The notes: a model not told the origin generated them from the sequence alone. DNA of 64,000 nucleotides from Casuarius casuarius (GCA_003342895.1 PTFA01000082.1:997527-1061526), one strand, 5' to 3'. Shown: positions 1 to 13,081, numbered from the stretch's first letter. Made by a program: numbers and translations.

Positions 1-217
1 CACCTATGCACCTATACCACCTACGCAGGGACAATACCAAGTGCCCTTTCCCTAGTGATCACAGACAATAAAACTGACCCTCAGGAATGACCCCTTCACA
101 TTACTCCACCTCCAGAGTCAATTTTCCTTACTCTTTTAATCTGCCCAGTGTCCTCAAGGCTTTGTGGTCCTTACAGAAGAGAACAAGAGTGACTGGAATC
201 TCAATTAGAAAAAAGAA

Positions 218-345
218 GGCAGGAGGAGACAGCAAGGTATGACAAGGTGAGAGAGAAAAAGAAAAAAGACAAAAGGAGAAATGAAGAGCAAGAGAAAAAG
301 AGAGGGAAAAGAATCAGAGAGTAAGACAATAATATTTGGGGATCA
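218..345 (+). repeat. Purine-rich low-complexity tract
   Basis: The stretch is dominated by ga, gaaaa and gagaaaa units (for example gagagagaaaaagaaaaaag) with scattered pyrimidines. It is followed by a cleaner 37-bp homopurine run at 487-523. Confidence 0.7.
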
Positions 346-486
346 GCAAGTAAGGCAATAAAGACGGACAGACAACAGTATTAATGGTGGCAAAGGAAAG
401 AAAAAAGATAGGAAGGAATAAAAGAATTTGGAAAAAGAAATTCTGAAAAGACATAATGTAGAATCTTGATAGGCTTATTCTTGAAT

Positions 487-523
487 AGAAAGAAAAAGAA
501 AAGGAAAAAGAGAAAGAAAGAAA
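487..523 (+). repeat. Homopurine run
   Basis: Thirty-seven consecutive purines made of agaaa, aaaag and gaaag units, uninterrupted. Confidence 0.85.
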
Positions 524-3500
524 CTGGAAAAACCAAACAGTAGACTTTTACTGTACATACTTTTTCCTTTGTATTTCCCTGTAAGATTTTTCTCTGAATC
601 CAATTTTGTAACACCTTCAATTAAGTTTCTTGCATTTTATGCAAATATAAAATAAATTCATAGTCACAGCCCGCATGGGGGCAAGAATTTCTTTTGTATT
701 CTAATCTGATATTAAAAGAGTAAAATGTTTGCCCTGGATATTTTGGTCATTTAAATAAAAGTCTTAAGAGTACAAGCATGTGCAAAATATTGCTAAATGT
801 CTCATGTGCAATGTGAGCCACAAGCCTGAAGGTGGAGGAGCTGAGATGTGCACCAAAGGACTACAACTGCATACTTTGTCAGATCATTGCTTTTTATAGC
901 AGGCACCTCATTTTTTATGAGGTTTAAAAAGATATATCTAGGTCAAAGGGAAAGAGAGAAAAGAACAGGTACTGACAGGCCAATAGTGGGTGATTCAGGG
1001 GCACACCAGCATACGACTAAGGGTCCTCATCTTCTAATATAATTGCTCCCATAGCACTGATCTCTATTACAAATAACAAAAAACATTATAGGATGCATCC
1101 TGGTGTTTTAGTTTAAGCATGCTGATGGCATGTAATGTACAACATTTCATGTATTATGTAATCTTATGAATGTTGCTGTGTTACCATTTATTATTTGCTG
1201 TTAGAATTTACCCACGAGCATTTGCAATAAGCAAAGAATGCAAAGATATTGACAGTGAATGTTTTGAATACTGTTAATATAAATTATATTCAAATTGCTA
1301 GTGAAGGATGCAGTGAGCAAGGGTCTAGGAAGTTTCACTTCTGTGAGCATTTCAAGGATGGGAAAGTGATAAGAGAATATCCTTCACCACTATTTTCAAG
1401 CCACTTAAACAAGATATAAGCAAGGTAAAAGTTCCACTGCCATTCTCAACAAACTTTATCTATTCTGCCTTTTATCCCTGGCCTTGGCAATAAATCACAT
1501 TGCGTCAGATACTAGGAAAGTTCCTTTTTAGAGGATATCCCTGAATCTCTCCCACAATACTATCTACTCAAACTCTGAAAATTTCATCATGTTAGTGTTC
1601 TTTAAAGAACAAAACATATAATATTACAGTAAATATACTGATACTAAATTGTTCTGGCAAATGCTGTTGTCCCTTTACTTTCATTGTAGTAATGAGGTTA
1701 CGTTGTTTTTAAAACTGGAAAACTAAATATAAGCATTTCTAAATCAGCCCAAATTTATCAAGGTATCTAAGTAAAGTGGCTAACTGTAAGCCTCTGAATC
1801 ACTCCTTACTAAGACCTTGTTAAAACTCACCATGTGCTTAAATGCATATTTTTTTTTATCTTAAAGAATCTAAAGTTAGTCACAATTACAGCTACTCTGT
1901 TATAAACATATGTAAATCTGTACTAGCAATAGCTTGATAGTTTGGTATCTTTTTATTGTAATAGGTTGTGACCTTGCAATTCAAACTTACTTGGAACAGT
2001 GTCTGTTTCCATGGTCTTCTCCCAGCCACCCACCTGTGCTCAGTGCCACTGCTCTATATAGCCACTCTGTGTAACAGAAAGTCCAAACCATGAAGCAAAA
2101 AACACACAATAAATTGCAAGCAGATGGATTATAATTGCAGTATCCTGGGACCAATTCTTGAAAATGGCCTATGGCACCAAGTTCTAAGGAAAAATACTGA
2201 AGTATCACAGTCAATGCCTAATTTATCCTATCAGTTTACAGACTGACATGATGTGATGTGCAGATGTTCGGATTTTGTAAACCTTTTATTTTTTAGTTAG
2301 TATGAAACGTTTTGATAAAAGCACGGCAGATTGCATCTCAGTTGCATTTCATATGAGCAAGTGATACCATGTGTTTCACCCCAATGTGCCCCACTTCTGA
2401 TTCTCACAAAGTGCTTCAGTTCTAAGGAGGAAGTTTGATTTCCATGCTTAAGGGATCTTTTTCTATGTTCTTAGGGTAGGAAACAAGGCTACCAACTGAC
2501 ATTAGATGACATGATGGCTTTTGCAATGTGAACATAGATCCCCATAGGATCAGAATGAGTACACTATGTTATTGCACATAGACCTTTCAACCATCAACAA
2601 TTTCAGGAACAGCTGTATTGCACTGGATTTGAACCAGATACAGAATAAAAATCTCTTTCCTAAATTATACACCTTGTTCCCTTTCTCTCCACTTCGTTTT
2701 TTTTTTTAATATATTTCTGGCAAGATAGAATTTATGGAGATGCAGTTTGAACCATGATACTTTTTATAACCCTCACTTGCACCTACATTGTGCAATCATT
2801 TGGCACATCTGCTATATCAAGAACAAATCTGATTTAAGAGTTTTAATAAGAACGTACATCAATAAATTATAACAGATTGGTGATTAGTAGTATTATTTAT
2901 ATGCAATATTTTTGTACCCCTTATAATGCTGATGTCTGCTTCACAGGGATTAATTATTTTCATAATTTTGTCTAAGTAGTAATATAGAAAATGTCAAAAA
3001 GAAAATTAGATTTTCACTTTCCAGACACAGAAATTTAATTAAAGCCAACTCCTTGTTGAAGGGCAATGTCCTTAGCTGGTTCTGTCATGTGGCAGCAGCT
3101 CTACATGCTGCCATGTGGGAGACCAAAGCTCAGAAAGTGACTTAGGGAGTCAGAGGGCTTCAGAGACTAAACACATGCTCAATGTGCCACAGTTGGTCCC
3201 AGCAGCTTATTTGTAGAGTATATAAAGACGCAAACAGCACTGATTTCGTATAAAAGCTGCTCCTTGCACAGCTCACCTCAGAGGTGGCGCTGTACCGAAA
3301 AAGACCCGCCGCTCAGATATAGATTGATACATAAAGAAATCCATAATTATCCAGGCATGAAAGGTCAGTTTCCCCTCATTCCACACCAAAAGTGTAAATT
3401 AAACTCCTCAAGCATATTCCAGTCATAATAATTAGCATCTTTTATAGTCCACTGGACATTTTTAGGACAAACAGCCAGATGTCTCCACTCTGTGGAACAG

Positions 3501-3563
3501 AGTCCAAACATAAAACACTCAGCTACCATGGTTAAAGGCTAAATTCCCAGCCATATCAAAATA
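524..3563. other. Intron 7 sequence, no feature seen
   Basis: Unique-looking AT-rich sequence. A weak hairpin (ggcagca...tgctgcc) sits near 3090-3115. No repeat family, RNA gene or coding homology was recognised. Confidence 0.6.
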
Positions 3564-3646
3564 GGAGATATATGAGATATAAGAGATATAAAATATGAGA
3601 TATAATATTTCCAATATAATATGAGAAATATTTCCAATATGAGATG
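3564..3646 (+). repeat. AT-rich gagatata-type tandem patch
   Basis: Several degenerate copies of (a/g)gagatata are followed by two copies of aatatttccaatat at 3604-3617 and 3627-3640, a 23-bp period. This is probably local slippage duplication. Confidence 0.7.
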
Positions 3647-6600
3647 TATTATTTCATTTCACCCACCCTCTGTCTTTAGATCTTTTTTCTTGCATTCCTT
3701 GAAGTCACCAGCTCTTCTTCTCAAAGCACTACCTCTTTTGCCTCTCTTTCATTTCCTTCCCTCCATGAGTCCTCTTTTTCATATCTGCTATACATTACTC
3801 CTTCCTTCTATTTATCTCCACTATTCCTGACTTTCATCCAGAATATTCCTGTGAACATTAACTGCCCATGGGCTAGAATGGGACCACCAAGCTAGGCCAA
3901 ACAGGCCTTCTAAGCACCAACAAATGACAACTGAATCTACTGCTGGTTCAGACTGAATTTGAATCAGCCATGAATAGACACAAAAATCCCTTGTTCAGAA
4001 GCTGATCCTTGTATGTCACTCTTCATTCCCATTTCTTTCCTAAAAAATACATCTTTCTGGAGACTTCAGGGAGATAGAGCCTGAATCACTGTACTTGTCG
4101 TAACCCCCAACAGCACTTAGACCAGATGAATTAGAAAACAGCCTGAACTAGAAACCTATTCAAGCAGTTGAGTGTAGAGGTGATGACTAACAAGTCTATA
4201 CTACTTGGTGATTTTATTGTTCATGTAGATGATGATTTTTGTCAATTGGATAGAAGCTTAAAAGTGACTTGCCAACCATCAATTGATTATTATAAGATAC
4301 ACCACCATGGGCAGAACTACTTTCAATTGAATGAAAATCTTTTCTTTGTAAAGACAAAGTCGCAGCTTTCAAGGACTCCGGTAGAGACAAAATTTCACCT
4401 CCACTTCAGCTATGCACAGAAATGATGAAAGATGTAGCACATGCTGCCGCCCTCCCCCCCACTTCCTACTGATTCTATACTGTCTATTTTATTTTGAAAC
4501 TGAACATCTTTTTTTACAGGACAAGAAGTCTATTTTCAAGTCCATTCGTAGTTGCTCTTAGAGACAATTTCTACAAAAGATTTTCTTGTTATCTCTTGTC
4601 CTTCGATATACTATTTGCTATTACTAACCAGAGTGAGCCTACATCCACTGCCATCTCCATGCAATTTACAAATGAAATATATTGCAACAGATGAACTAGT
4701 AAGAGAAATGGGAGAAAAGAACCTGTGGTAAGATATCTCATGCTGAATTTAATTATGACAGCTCAGATTTTCTTATGGAACACATAGCATAATTTCACTG
4801 TAATTGCTCCCAGAGAAGAATTCAATGCCTGCCTCAAATATATCATGGAATCAAGGTCCACTTGTCCTAAAGATTTTGAGACTGTTTAGATGTGAAGTTG
4901 ACAATCTACTGCTATGGAAACAGAGCAAGGACTTGAGGGGATAAACTTCAGACATCCCTGCTTGAATTACAGCCAACATTGAAAATGGAAATGAAGGAGT
5001 CGTTGTTCTGACTTCCAACCATGCCCTTTGAGTTAGAGTCATGTGTTTGTGCTAGTAAAGTAACACAAAAAAGTGCTTGACACACTGTTGGTTCATGTTT
5101 ATTTTATGTCCACACTGAGAGGAGAATGCAGATGACCATTAAAGGTTCTTCAGGAAACCACTGCAAAACCTGAGCTCCAGAATTAACTCTTGACAGTAAA
5201 AATCTGGCCATCTACATGCTTTTGATCCCCCTCTCTATCAAAGACTAGTTGGAATAACCTTGTAATTTCTTGAATGCAGCTAAATTAGCTTCACCTCTTA
5301 GATCAGGGAAGAAAGAAGTCTAGCTGTAGTCTCTGATAAACTTCCAACAAATTTCAAAAATAAAATGCCAAAGTGGATGATCTTTTGCCAACAAGACTCT
5401 CCCGTCCAGGGTGCTGCAGAGATCTATAGTACTTGTTTAGTGCACATATAGTAATAAAGAAAAATCATTTCTCATCTTGGCATACTGACCAAGAGTCTGT
5501 AGAGAGATATGAGAAGGGAGATTGGAGGACCCTAGTTTAAAAACACAGAAGGGGTGAAAAAGAAGCAGCGTTTTCATGGGCAAAGCCTTGTAATGAGACT
5601 CACTGCATCTGGGTTCCGATACAAACTCAGTCAACGATCTCTTGTGTAACCACTAAGTGATTTCTCCTCTCTGTCTTCCCATGTTTTGCCTACTCAAACT
5701 GTAAGCTCACAGGAAAAGGCATTGCCTCTTACTAAGACTGTATACAACATCTAAGTCAACACAGTATGTTCAAGCTACCATAATGTGAATAATAACTGTA
5801 ATAGTATGAACATGAACAAGAAGAAAAGAAACCTCTGAGTAAAAGTGCAATGTAGTCACTTCAGGAATTCCTCTTACATGAGATATAACTGGCAGCATAT
5901 CATTTTCATGCAGTACTTCTTTACTCCTATAAAAAGTTCCAAATTATTTTAATTTTCAAATACAACCTGCCTCTTATGAAGAACTTTCTGGGAATGAGAG
6001 GGGAAAAAAGCTTGCTCCTCTATAATGCTCTCCACAATTGCAGTGATTGCATTCCCTCTGCAGAAAGAGTAACCAACTTCCCCTTGAGGACAAGGAAAAG
6101 AGGCAGCTGAGTGGGAACGCAACTCTTCCTTAGATTGGATAGCAGGGTTCAGCCAGATCCATGAGAAATTGATGATAAAAAGACCCCAGGAAAGAGAAAA
6201 ATAAGAGTCAGTTATTGCTAAAAGCCCTTCCAAAAGATGCTCATATATCCCTTTAAAGATACGAATAGGGAATAGGGGTGCGTCTCTGCATTTTCCCTGT
6301 CATTGGCAACACTGGAAAAAGAAAAATACAACTAGAACTGTCACCACAAACATGCTGAAGACTATAATTGCTTGTTTATTAATTCTTCAGAGTGGAGAAA
6401 AACTCTCCTCAGATGTACAGAATATACAAAAGAACACAAAAAAGCATTCCTCTAGCCTCCTACACCTGCCTCTGTAAGCTGACGTATTTCATGCAAACAG
6501 GAAATTACAAAAAGTGGATAGCTGTCAGGAATTTAACACCCCCTAAATATGAAACATAAGGAGCACTTTGAAGAACTTCCAGAAGCTGCAGCAAGGCCTG

Positions 6601-9600
6601 CTCTCATTCCCTTTTATTTTATCCTGTAATAATAAACTGCCATTTCCTGCATCTTCAGATTTCCTAAATTACTTTAATTTTTTTAAGCAGCATTATTGGA
6701 GATAACGTATCTCAAACTGTTGATGTATTGAGGCTTCGCACTAGATAAATCTTATTTCTTGCGCCAACAGTTGCACTCTTCCATGTTAGGCCCCACTAAA
6801 CTATGGCTGCTTCCTCATTACATTCTTGAGAAGACTCTGTTCATAGATCACTGACCTTAAAATCCCTTGCACACACATGCCTTCCTCAACTTAATAGAGA
6901 TTTTCTCTTCTATGGAACAGAAAGGACTCCAACACATTATTTGGAGTGATCAAATCAAATAGAGATCTCCTCCTTCCTTTTACCTGAAAACTTTGCTTAG
7001 GCTATCAAATTATTTTCCCTTCTTCTTTTTGGGAACTATGCTTTTGAAAGATGATTCAGAGATTGACCACTACATCGACATCCTCCACAGGAATAAAAAC
7101 ATCCTGTTATTATACAAAGAGAATCTAAAGAAGATAAAACAAATTTAATCTTAGAACATATGCCTCCTTAATCATTCCCCAGCAGCTCTCTTTCAATGGA
7201 ACACAGCTCTTAAAGAAATTTATTATACTTAAAAGTTTTAATCCTTTTTATCAGCAGTTCTGTACACAAACTGGGGGTAATTTCACTTATTTATCTATAC
7301 GTGTATGGTAAAATTGGATTACTTTCAGATGCAACAGTGTTTTACAGTCATCAGGAGAACTGCACCCTTTATCCAGATTTTTTTAAAATACATCACACAT
7401 ACAATTACTCTTATGAAATAAACGGATGCAAAGACATTTTTGCAAAATGCCTACAGCACTGTAAAACCTTGCATTTCCTTGGCCTTGCCAACTTTTCCTC
7501 TGCCAAAGATCTGTGGAATTTTATTTTACCCTGGAGACCAAGTCCCATAATGCTGTAATGCTATTTTAAAAATGAAACGGTGATCATAAGAACAGTATGT
7601 GTTTAAATGGGGTAATACACTGCATATTTGTATACAATTCCTGCTTTGAGGTAATGCTATGAGATTCTTGTGCCCTGCACAGTAACTAAATAACCATAAA
7701 TGATCTTTCATGCATATGCAAATCTGTCCCTCTAAGCACCTTATGAATTATTTCAAAGGTACTTGGAGGTCACCACTCATGGAAATTTCTATGCATGAAG
7801 CCTCATTAATACAAGACACCATACAGAGAAATAAGATAGATTTTTGTTGCCATTTAACAAGGGCAGAGAGAGTATAATCTGTAACGTTTACTTTTTTATT
7901 TTAATGACCAATAAAATACAACCAGCTCCTATCTATAAGTCTTTTCTGCGAGCTGATATAGAGGGTTTGAATCATGGGGCTGCCACATTATTCTGAATAG
8001 CTAATCCTATCAACACACTAGAGTTCCCATGCTCAGAGCTGCAGTCCTCAGTGCTGGCTGTTCTCAGCTGGAATAGTGCTACCTAGCACTAGATTAGCTA
8101 GGCATTAAGGAATTAATTTTGTTCTTCCAGAAATCACAGCATTGACACATTTTGTGTTGGAATAAAGTGAAGCTATGTCATTTTCAAGGTGATATATCAT
8201 AGATCATCAGCTGAGATAGCCTTTTTCCAAACACATATTATCTTCTTCTTAATTACACTGCATAATGGAAATCAAAGAAAAGCAAAAATATAACCACAAA
8301 AAATAGTTGAATGCAATGACAAAATCAGCCTTCTGGCATGTATCAGACAAGGAGGTAAGATATTAAGCATACTTGAGAAGCACTATTTATCTGAAATCCC
8401 TAGATCCTTTCCAGCTCAAGTTATCATACACATGTGATAACACTGATCTTGTCTGTCACAAATGACCCTTTGCTGTAGCAGCTGCTGTTTATTTTTATTC
8501 TATTGGGTGTGTGGTGTTTTCACCTCTAGATTGATCCAATAAAAGATATAAAAAACCTGCTATGTCGGTACATTCCCTTGATAAAAATTGGGAACAGGAA
8601 GTCAAATGTTAATGGAAACTGCAGGCTATGTTCATTATTTTATCTCTATTTTTCAAAAATACTAGGATGAAGAGAACTAATTGGAAGTGCAAACAACTTA
8701 AATAGGCTTAATTACAAGACCAAACCCTTCTGTACAGTTCTAGGGCAATTTGTGTACATATGCCTTGGAGAAATGAAGTAGATTTTAAGTAAACCCATTC
8801 TTATTTGAAAATGGAAAAGTGAAATCATATTTTACAAAGGACAAACTCACAACATGAGTATCTTCTGTTCATAACACCGTAAGTACTACTTCAGCATTGC
8901 TTTGTGACATCTAAAAACACATGCATTAATACAGACTACTGTTTTCATTGTCTGTGCAAGCTACTCACTTACCACAACATAAACCTCATTACACTAAACA
9001 TGACACTGTTTCATATTCCTTTTAGAAACAGGCTCANATCAAAATCTTACCTTTCAATAAAGCTCAGATCTAATATTTTTTGCTTCAAGTCAAGTTCTGT
9101 TAGAGATAACACGCATTAGACCAACATTGCCACAGTAAGAGAAAAAAGTAATTTCTGGCATGTCCCATGGTATTCATTCCTGTCAAGAGGAAAAAATTTC
9201 ACGCTTCTCTGAGGTAATTAGAGAAAGCTGTGTCAAACACTGCTTTATCTCCTTCAGATGTAAATACAAACTGTAAATTACAGTTGCAAAAATGCAGATT
9301 GCAAACTGCAGCTGGCAAAAAATGCAATCTTATACTATTCAGTAGGAGTGCCATGATGAGTAGAAATGGAAATCATATGATACTGTTCTGAATGTTTCTT
9401 AATTGAATTGATTGTTGATGAAAGCTGCTGCTGGAACCATAGTTCTGAAGGAGGCTAAATCCTTTATAGCCGAACATTAGGAGGGAAGGGGTTGGCAACT
9501 CAGGCTTTCCTCTTTCACTCCACAGGTGTGATGCAATTCAGCTTTGTGACTTTCTCAAAGGGCAAAAAATAATTTAGTCATCAGCTCTCAACTGGACTAT

Positions 9601-12311
9601 AACCTAATTTTAGAAACATCCAAATTTCTTGCCCACCAGAAAGTCAGGTTCAGGTAGTTGCAGAAATGAAGCACTAAAGTCACAATGACAGCGCTCGGAC
9701 TCTTCAGCCTGCAGCGTAGTCTGAAGGATAATGTTTAGAAATGCTTTTATTGATACAGAACTGATAACACAACAAAGAAAACTGACTGAGGTAGCAATCA
9801 ATTTTATGTTTGGACAGAATATTATTTAAAATTGCTACATGCTCAGAGATTGTGACTGAGTACCTCTCCAGCATAAAGCATGTCATCACAGTACCATGTC
9901 AACACTCCTTAGAGATAATCAGGCTGGTGCTGAGCAAGCAGCTGTACAGAGGCAGCACCACACAGCACTGTGCAGAGACACTAACNTAGGTCCTCAAGTG
10001 GTATGTGCCTGGTCAGTCCTCTTGGCTTATCAGAAGTGTCAAAGAGCCTGGCCAACATGCTGTACTGACATAGCTATACTTCCTGCTCTTCAGCATCAGC
10101 TCAGTCATCCCTAGCACAAGAATCTCTGTACTGCGCTGCACTGAGGCATTTTTAAAGCACGCACTCCAGTAGCGCAGGGTAACACCCTCAGCAGAGATTT
10201 TTCAAGGAAACATACTTACTGATTGGAGATCAGAGAGCAAATATATTGCAGTCATATTATTATTGTTTTATTTTACACTATTTTGAAAGCAATTTTTAAT
10301 TTGGGGAGTTCTAAAACTAGCAATATTTCAGTGTTTCTGTGTTTAGTGTTTCTAGCTCTTTTAATGCATAAAGTAGGAAATAGCACAGCTGAGACTAGAT
10401 TGGCAGCAATAGCTGCTTTACACTGCCACAGCTGAACTCTGTCTCACTTGAATGGTGGAAGTACAGTCATCCTTTCTTTGTGCATCCTTTATGGTTTCCC
10501 TTTCTTAGGCCAAGCCTGTGCCTTCCTCACCTGTCAAAGCCTGGAATCATATCCCTGAGCATTTCAGCTCTGTCTCCCTGCATTCCCCCTGCCCCATCCC
10601 AACTCTGTTTCTACTGCTCAATTCCCATAGTGTCCAACTGCAACATATAGAAGAGAGAAAAAGACTGGCTGGTTACTGCCAAGCAGGGGTAAGAATCCCT
10701 GCATATTTGTTAATCTTCTCTATAAGAAAAAGGAAAGATGAAGCTTTTGAACTGAAAAATCGGAGTGGCAAGATACATTGAAAATTACCAATGTAAGTTT
10801 TGTGCAGCATGACTAACAATACATTTACAGATAGAAGAGGCAGAATGGCCATTAGTTTAAAACAACAGGTCTGAACTAGAGGAAGTGCTGTGACACTAGC
10901 CATGGATGCAAGGAGGCCCACAAGAGAGGAGAAAGATGAGTTGCCTGCTGTACTGCTGAGATAACTGATTAAGCTGAGGAGCTAAAGGGAGAACAGAGAA
11001 GAGAACTGATGAATGGAGTGAAAAAAAGAAAGAAGAATGGATTCATCTCGAGTGGAGCAAAAAGACAGCCAATTAATTTGTGTGGGAGCAGAAAATGGAT
11101 TAGCTTCTGGAGAAGCAGGCAGGGAGGTANAGAGTACAGAATGACCACACATTACTACAGTAATGGTCAAGGAAAGAGCACTGGTAGAAAGCACCTGTTT
11201 GTTAGGATCCTGATGACAAGTCTTCTCATTCAACATAAAAAAGTATTTTGTGTAGTATGACATCAGCGTACAAATGCAGAAACAGAAAAAGCTGCTGGAG
11301 GCAGGGAGTAAAATTAGACCTAGCAAGTGAACAGCACATAAACAGTGATTCTAGTGAAATGTGAATTGATGACCATTGCCAGGTTGCTCCTGAAGCAATT
11401 AAAAGTAAATAATTTGAATTGTTCTTATTACTGTACTTTCATCATCCTTAAGGCATGTACTCATTTTAAGTAGATGTCACTCTCCTAAGAAATGTTGACA
11501 ATTTTTCTCCCATCTAGTTACATGAAACATTTGTCAGCTATTCAGGCAAACAAGGTAAACCCATTTTCTATGTATCTTCTAATGTTTCGGGAAGTCACTC
11601 TTATACTGCTACACAGGACTTGTCACAAACATATATGCACAGACACAGATTTAGCAACAGGAAAAATAAATTCTAATGTACTTCTTTGCAGCAAAATTTT
11701 TGAGAATGTTGCTCTCTGTGTGCCAATGTTATGGATTCAACTCTCAAAACAGTTATTTCAGATTCAGTGTAAATCTTCTTGTTTTACTTATGTCAAACTT
11801 TGTTTCCTACTCAGGTAAAAAGACAACCTACCACATTCTCAGGGTGATCTACATTTCATTCAACACAGTGACAATTAGTAGCAATAACTCCATCAACAGA
11901 AAGACTATTTGAAATTCCTATTGCAGTCCTTCTTTTATTAGTACTTGAAGACAGGCCAAGAAAGTTAACAACTTATTTGACTCTAAAGTAGAGATGTGGA
12001 GGTCATGAAGGATTTTTTCTTTTTTTTTAACGTAAGTGTAGTACTATCACCTGTTAGCACTTTATGATGATAAAATACTAACGTGAAAAAGTATGCATTT
12101 GCTTATAAAAGAAATGCCCTTTAGAATCAAGTTAATACTGCAGTTCACATGCTCAGCAAAAAGAACCACTTCAATATTAAAACCCATGAAATGAAACAGC
12201 TTCTATGAAAACATCTTATAATTCCACAGATATACTCAGAATTAATAGGTGATAAAAAGAGTCTTCCTCTGAAATCAAAATTGTGTATTTTTCTAGAAAA
12301 GAAAACCTGCT
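3647..12311. other. Intron 7 sequence, mostly unannotated
   Basis: AT-rich, with only the small palindrome at 9.27 kb and a possible LINE endonuclease-like peptide at 4186-4250 (discussed as a finding). No other recognised repeat. Isolated N bases near 9037, 9986 and 11130. Confidence 0.6.
9269..9285. repeat. 8-bp inverted repeat with 1-bp spacer
   Basis: The palindrome aactgtaa-a-ttacagtt is followed by a patch rich in ttgcaaa/tgca words to about 9330. It is too short to call an element. Confidence 0.5.
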
Positions 12312-12320
12312 AAAACATAC
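12312..12320 (-). promoter_or_regulatory. PRKN: 5' splice donor of PRKN exon 7
   Basis: On the minus strand the exon ends ...TGCGTAG and is followed at once by gtatgtttt, a strong donor (AG|GTATGT). The exon closes in phase 1, leaving a G to start the codon for residue 291, which is alanine (GCN) in human parkin. Confidence 0.9.
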
Positions 12321-12457
12321 CTACGCAAGGGAGTGAATAACCAAGCTCAGGATCATGGATGAATTGACGATCATTCAGCATAGTCACGCAGTACAAATGG
12401 AAACAGTCAAGGCAAATGACATGGCGATGCATGCACTGGAACACAAGCACAGGACTC
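12321..12457 (-). CDS. PRKN: PRKN (parkin) exon 7, RING1 segment, residues 246-290
   Basis: Parkin is a cytosolic RING-between-RING E3 ubiquitin ligase that PINK1 activates on damaged mitochondria. On the minus strand this exon reads [18 protein letters not shown], then [14 protein letters not shown] and [13 protein letters not shown], which I recognise as parkin RING1. It is 137 bp: one base completing codon 245, 45 full codons (246-290) and one base of codon 291, the size and phases of human exon 7. The RING1 zinc ligands expected here, C253, H257, C260, C263 and C289, are all present; C238, C241 and C293 belong to neighbouring exons. R256, C268, R275, D280 and G284, positions known from human disease variants, are kept. 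Differences from human are conservative or at tolerant sites (M254, H255, M271, I278, E282). There is no stop or frameshift, and both splice sites are good, so this is an intact exon of a functional gene rather than a pseudogene. Confidence 0.97.
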
Positions 12458-12498
12458 CTGTTAAAAACAAAATGGTGAAAATAATGAAGAAATACTCT
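12458..12498 (-). promoter_or_regulatory. PRKN: 3' splice acceptor region of PRKN exon 7
   Basis: Read on the minus strand, the bases next to the exon are ttttgtttttaacag followed by GAGTCC, a good pyrimidine tract with a canonical AG. Only these 41 bp of native intron separate the exon from the duplicated target site of the solo LTR. Branch-point candidates such as ttcatta and ttttcac lie within this stretch, about 20-35 bases before the AG, so the acceptor can plausibly work without using LTR sequence. That last point is inference. Confidence 0.85.
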
Positions 12499-12503
12499 AT
12501 TGT
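12499..12503. repeat. Target-site duplication of the solo LTR, left copy
   Basis: ATTGT lies directly before the TG of the LTR and is identical to the right copy at 13077-13081. A 10-bp word, atgaagaaat, also occurs just outside both copies (12484-12493 and 13082-13091). Confidence 0.8.
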
Positions 12504-13076
12504 TGTGACTGACCAATAACCCCTACAATGGGAGAAGGCTCAGAGAGTGAGGTGCCCCATGAAGTTCAGGAATAATGTAGGATGCGGCTCTTGCATAGAC
12601 TTTATCTCAACACAAAGGGAACCAGAGGGTGACCTTTGTTTTAGATAAGCAACTATAGACATTAACTGGACCAGATGTAAATGTCTCCCTGAGATTAGCC
12701 AGACCAGCATGAGGGAACCGTATACATGGCTCAGCCCAACATAGAGTATAAAACCTCAACAACTAACAGAGGAATTTTGAAGAGCAATGGGCTTAGGCTG
12801 GCTTCAACCCACATATTCCTCCCCGGTGATTGTGGACGCCCAGCATCGTGACAGTGAGCATATTATAGAGACGGGTAATTGGCAATCGCATTGGTATTGT
12901 GATTGAACTGTAGAAGTGTACACTTGGGTTGTGATTTCAGTACATTGCTGAATCACTCTGCTAAATCAAAAATCCTGTGTAACATCAAATATCTTCAAAA
13001 TAAACTTTTACATTAAACATCGCACTCTCCGTATGTGTTGAATATCTAAAAGAACCTGGTCAGAGAGACTCTGACA
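12504..13076 (+). mobile_element. Solo LTR of an endogenous retrovirus (ERVL-like)
   Basis: This is a 573-bp element beginning TGTGACTGACC and ending GACTCTGACA, flanked by the perfect 5-bp duplication ATTGT (12499-12503 and 13077-13081). On the plus strand it has a TATA box (TATAAAA, 12747-12753) and a polyadenylation signal (AATAAA, 12999-13004) in the order expected of U3-R-U5. The TG...CA ends and 5-bp duplication fit ERVL-type or some ERV1/ERVK families. From memory the AATAAA-to-end portion resembles avian ERVL LTRs, but I could not compare it to a library. No gag, pol or env sequence is adjacent, so it is a solo LTR left by recombination. It lies antisense to PRKN, the orientation usually tolerated in introns. 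Confidence 0.85.
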
Positions 13077-13081
13077 ATTGT
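13077..13081. repeat. Target-site duplication of the solo LTR, right copy
   Basis: ATTGT directly follows the terminal CA of the LTR and is identical to the left copy. The perfect match suggests the insertion is not among the oldest elements in the window. Confidence 0.8.

Larger units (their letters stand above)
1..12320 (-). other. PRKN: Part of PRKN intron 7
   Basis: All sequence downstream of exon 7 in gene orientation. It is AT-rich and shows only short open frames on either strand, none resembling a known protein. Apart from the purine tracts near 0.2-0.5 kb, the AT-rich tandem patch at 3.56-3.65 kb and a small palindrome at 9.27 kb, I see no named repeat. I looked for a minus-strand match to the parkin exon 8 peptide (start of the next segment, GCPNSLIKE) and saw none, so exon 8 probably lies beyond position 1. 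Confidence 0.85.
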
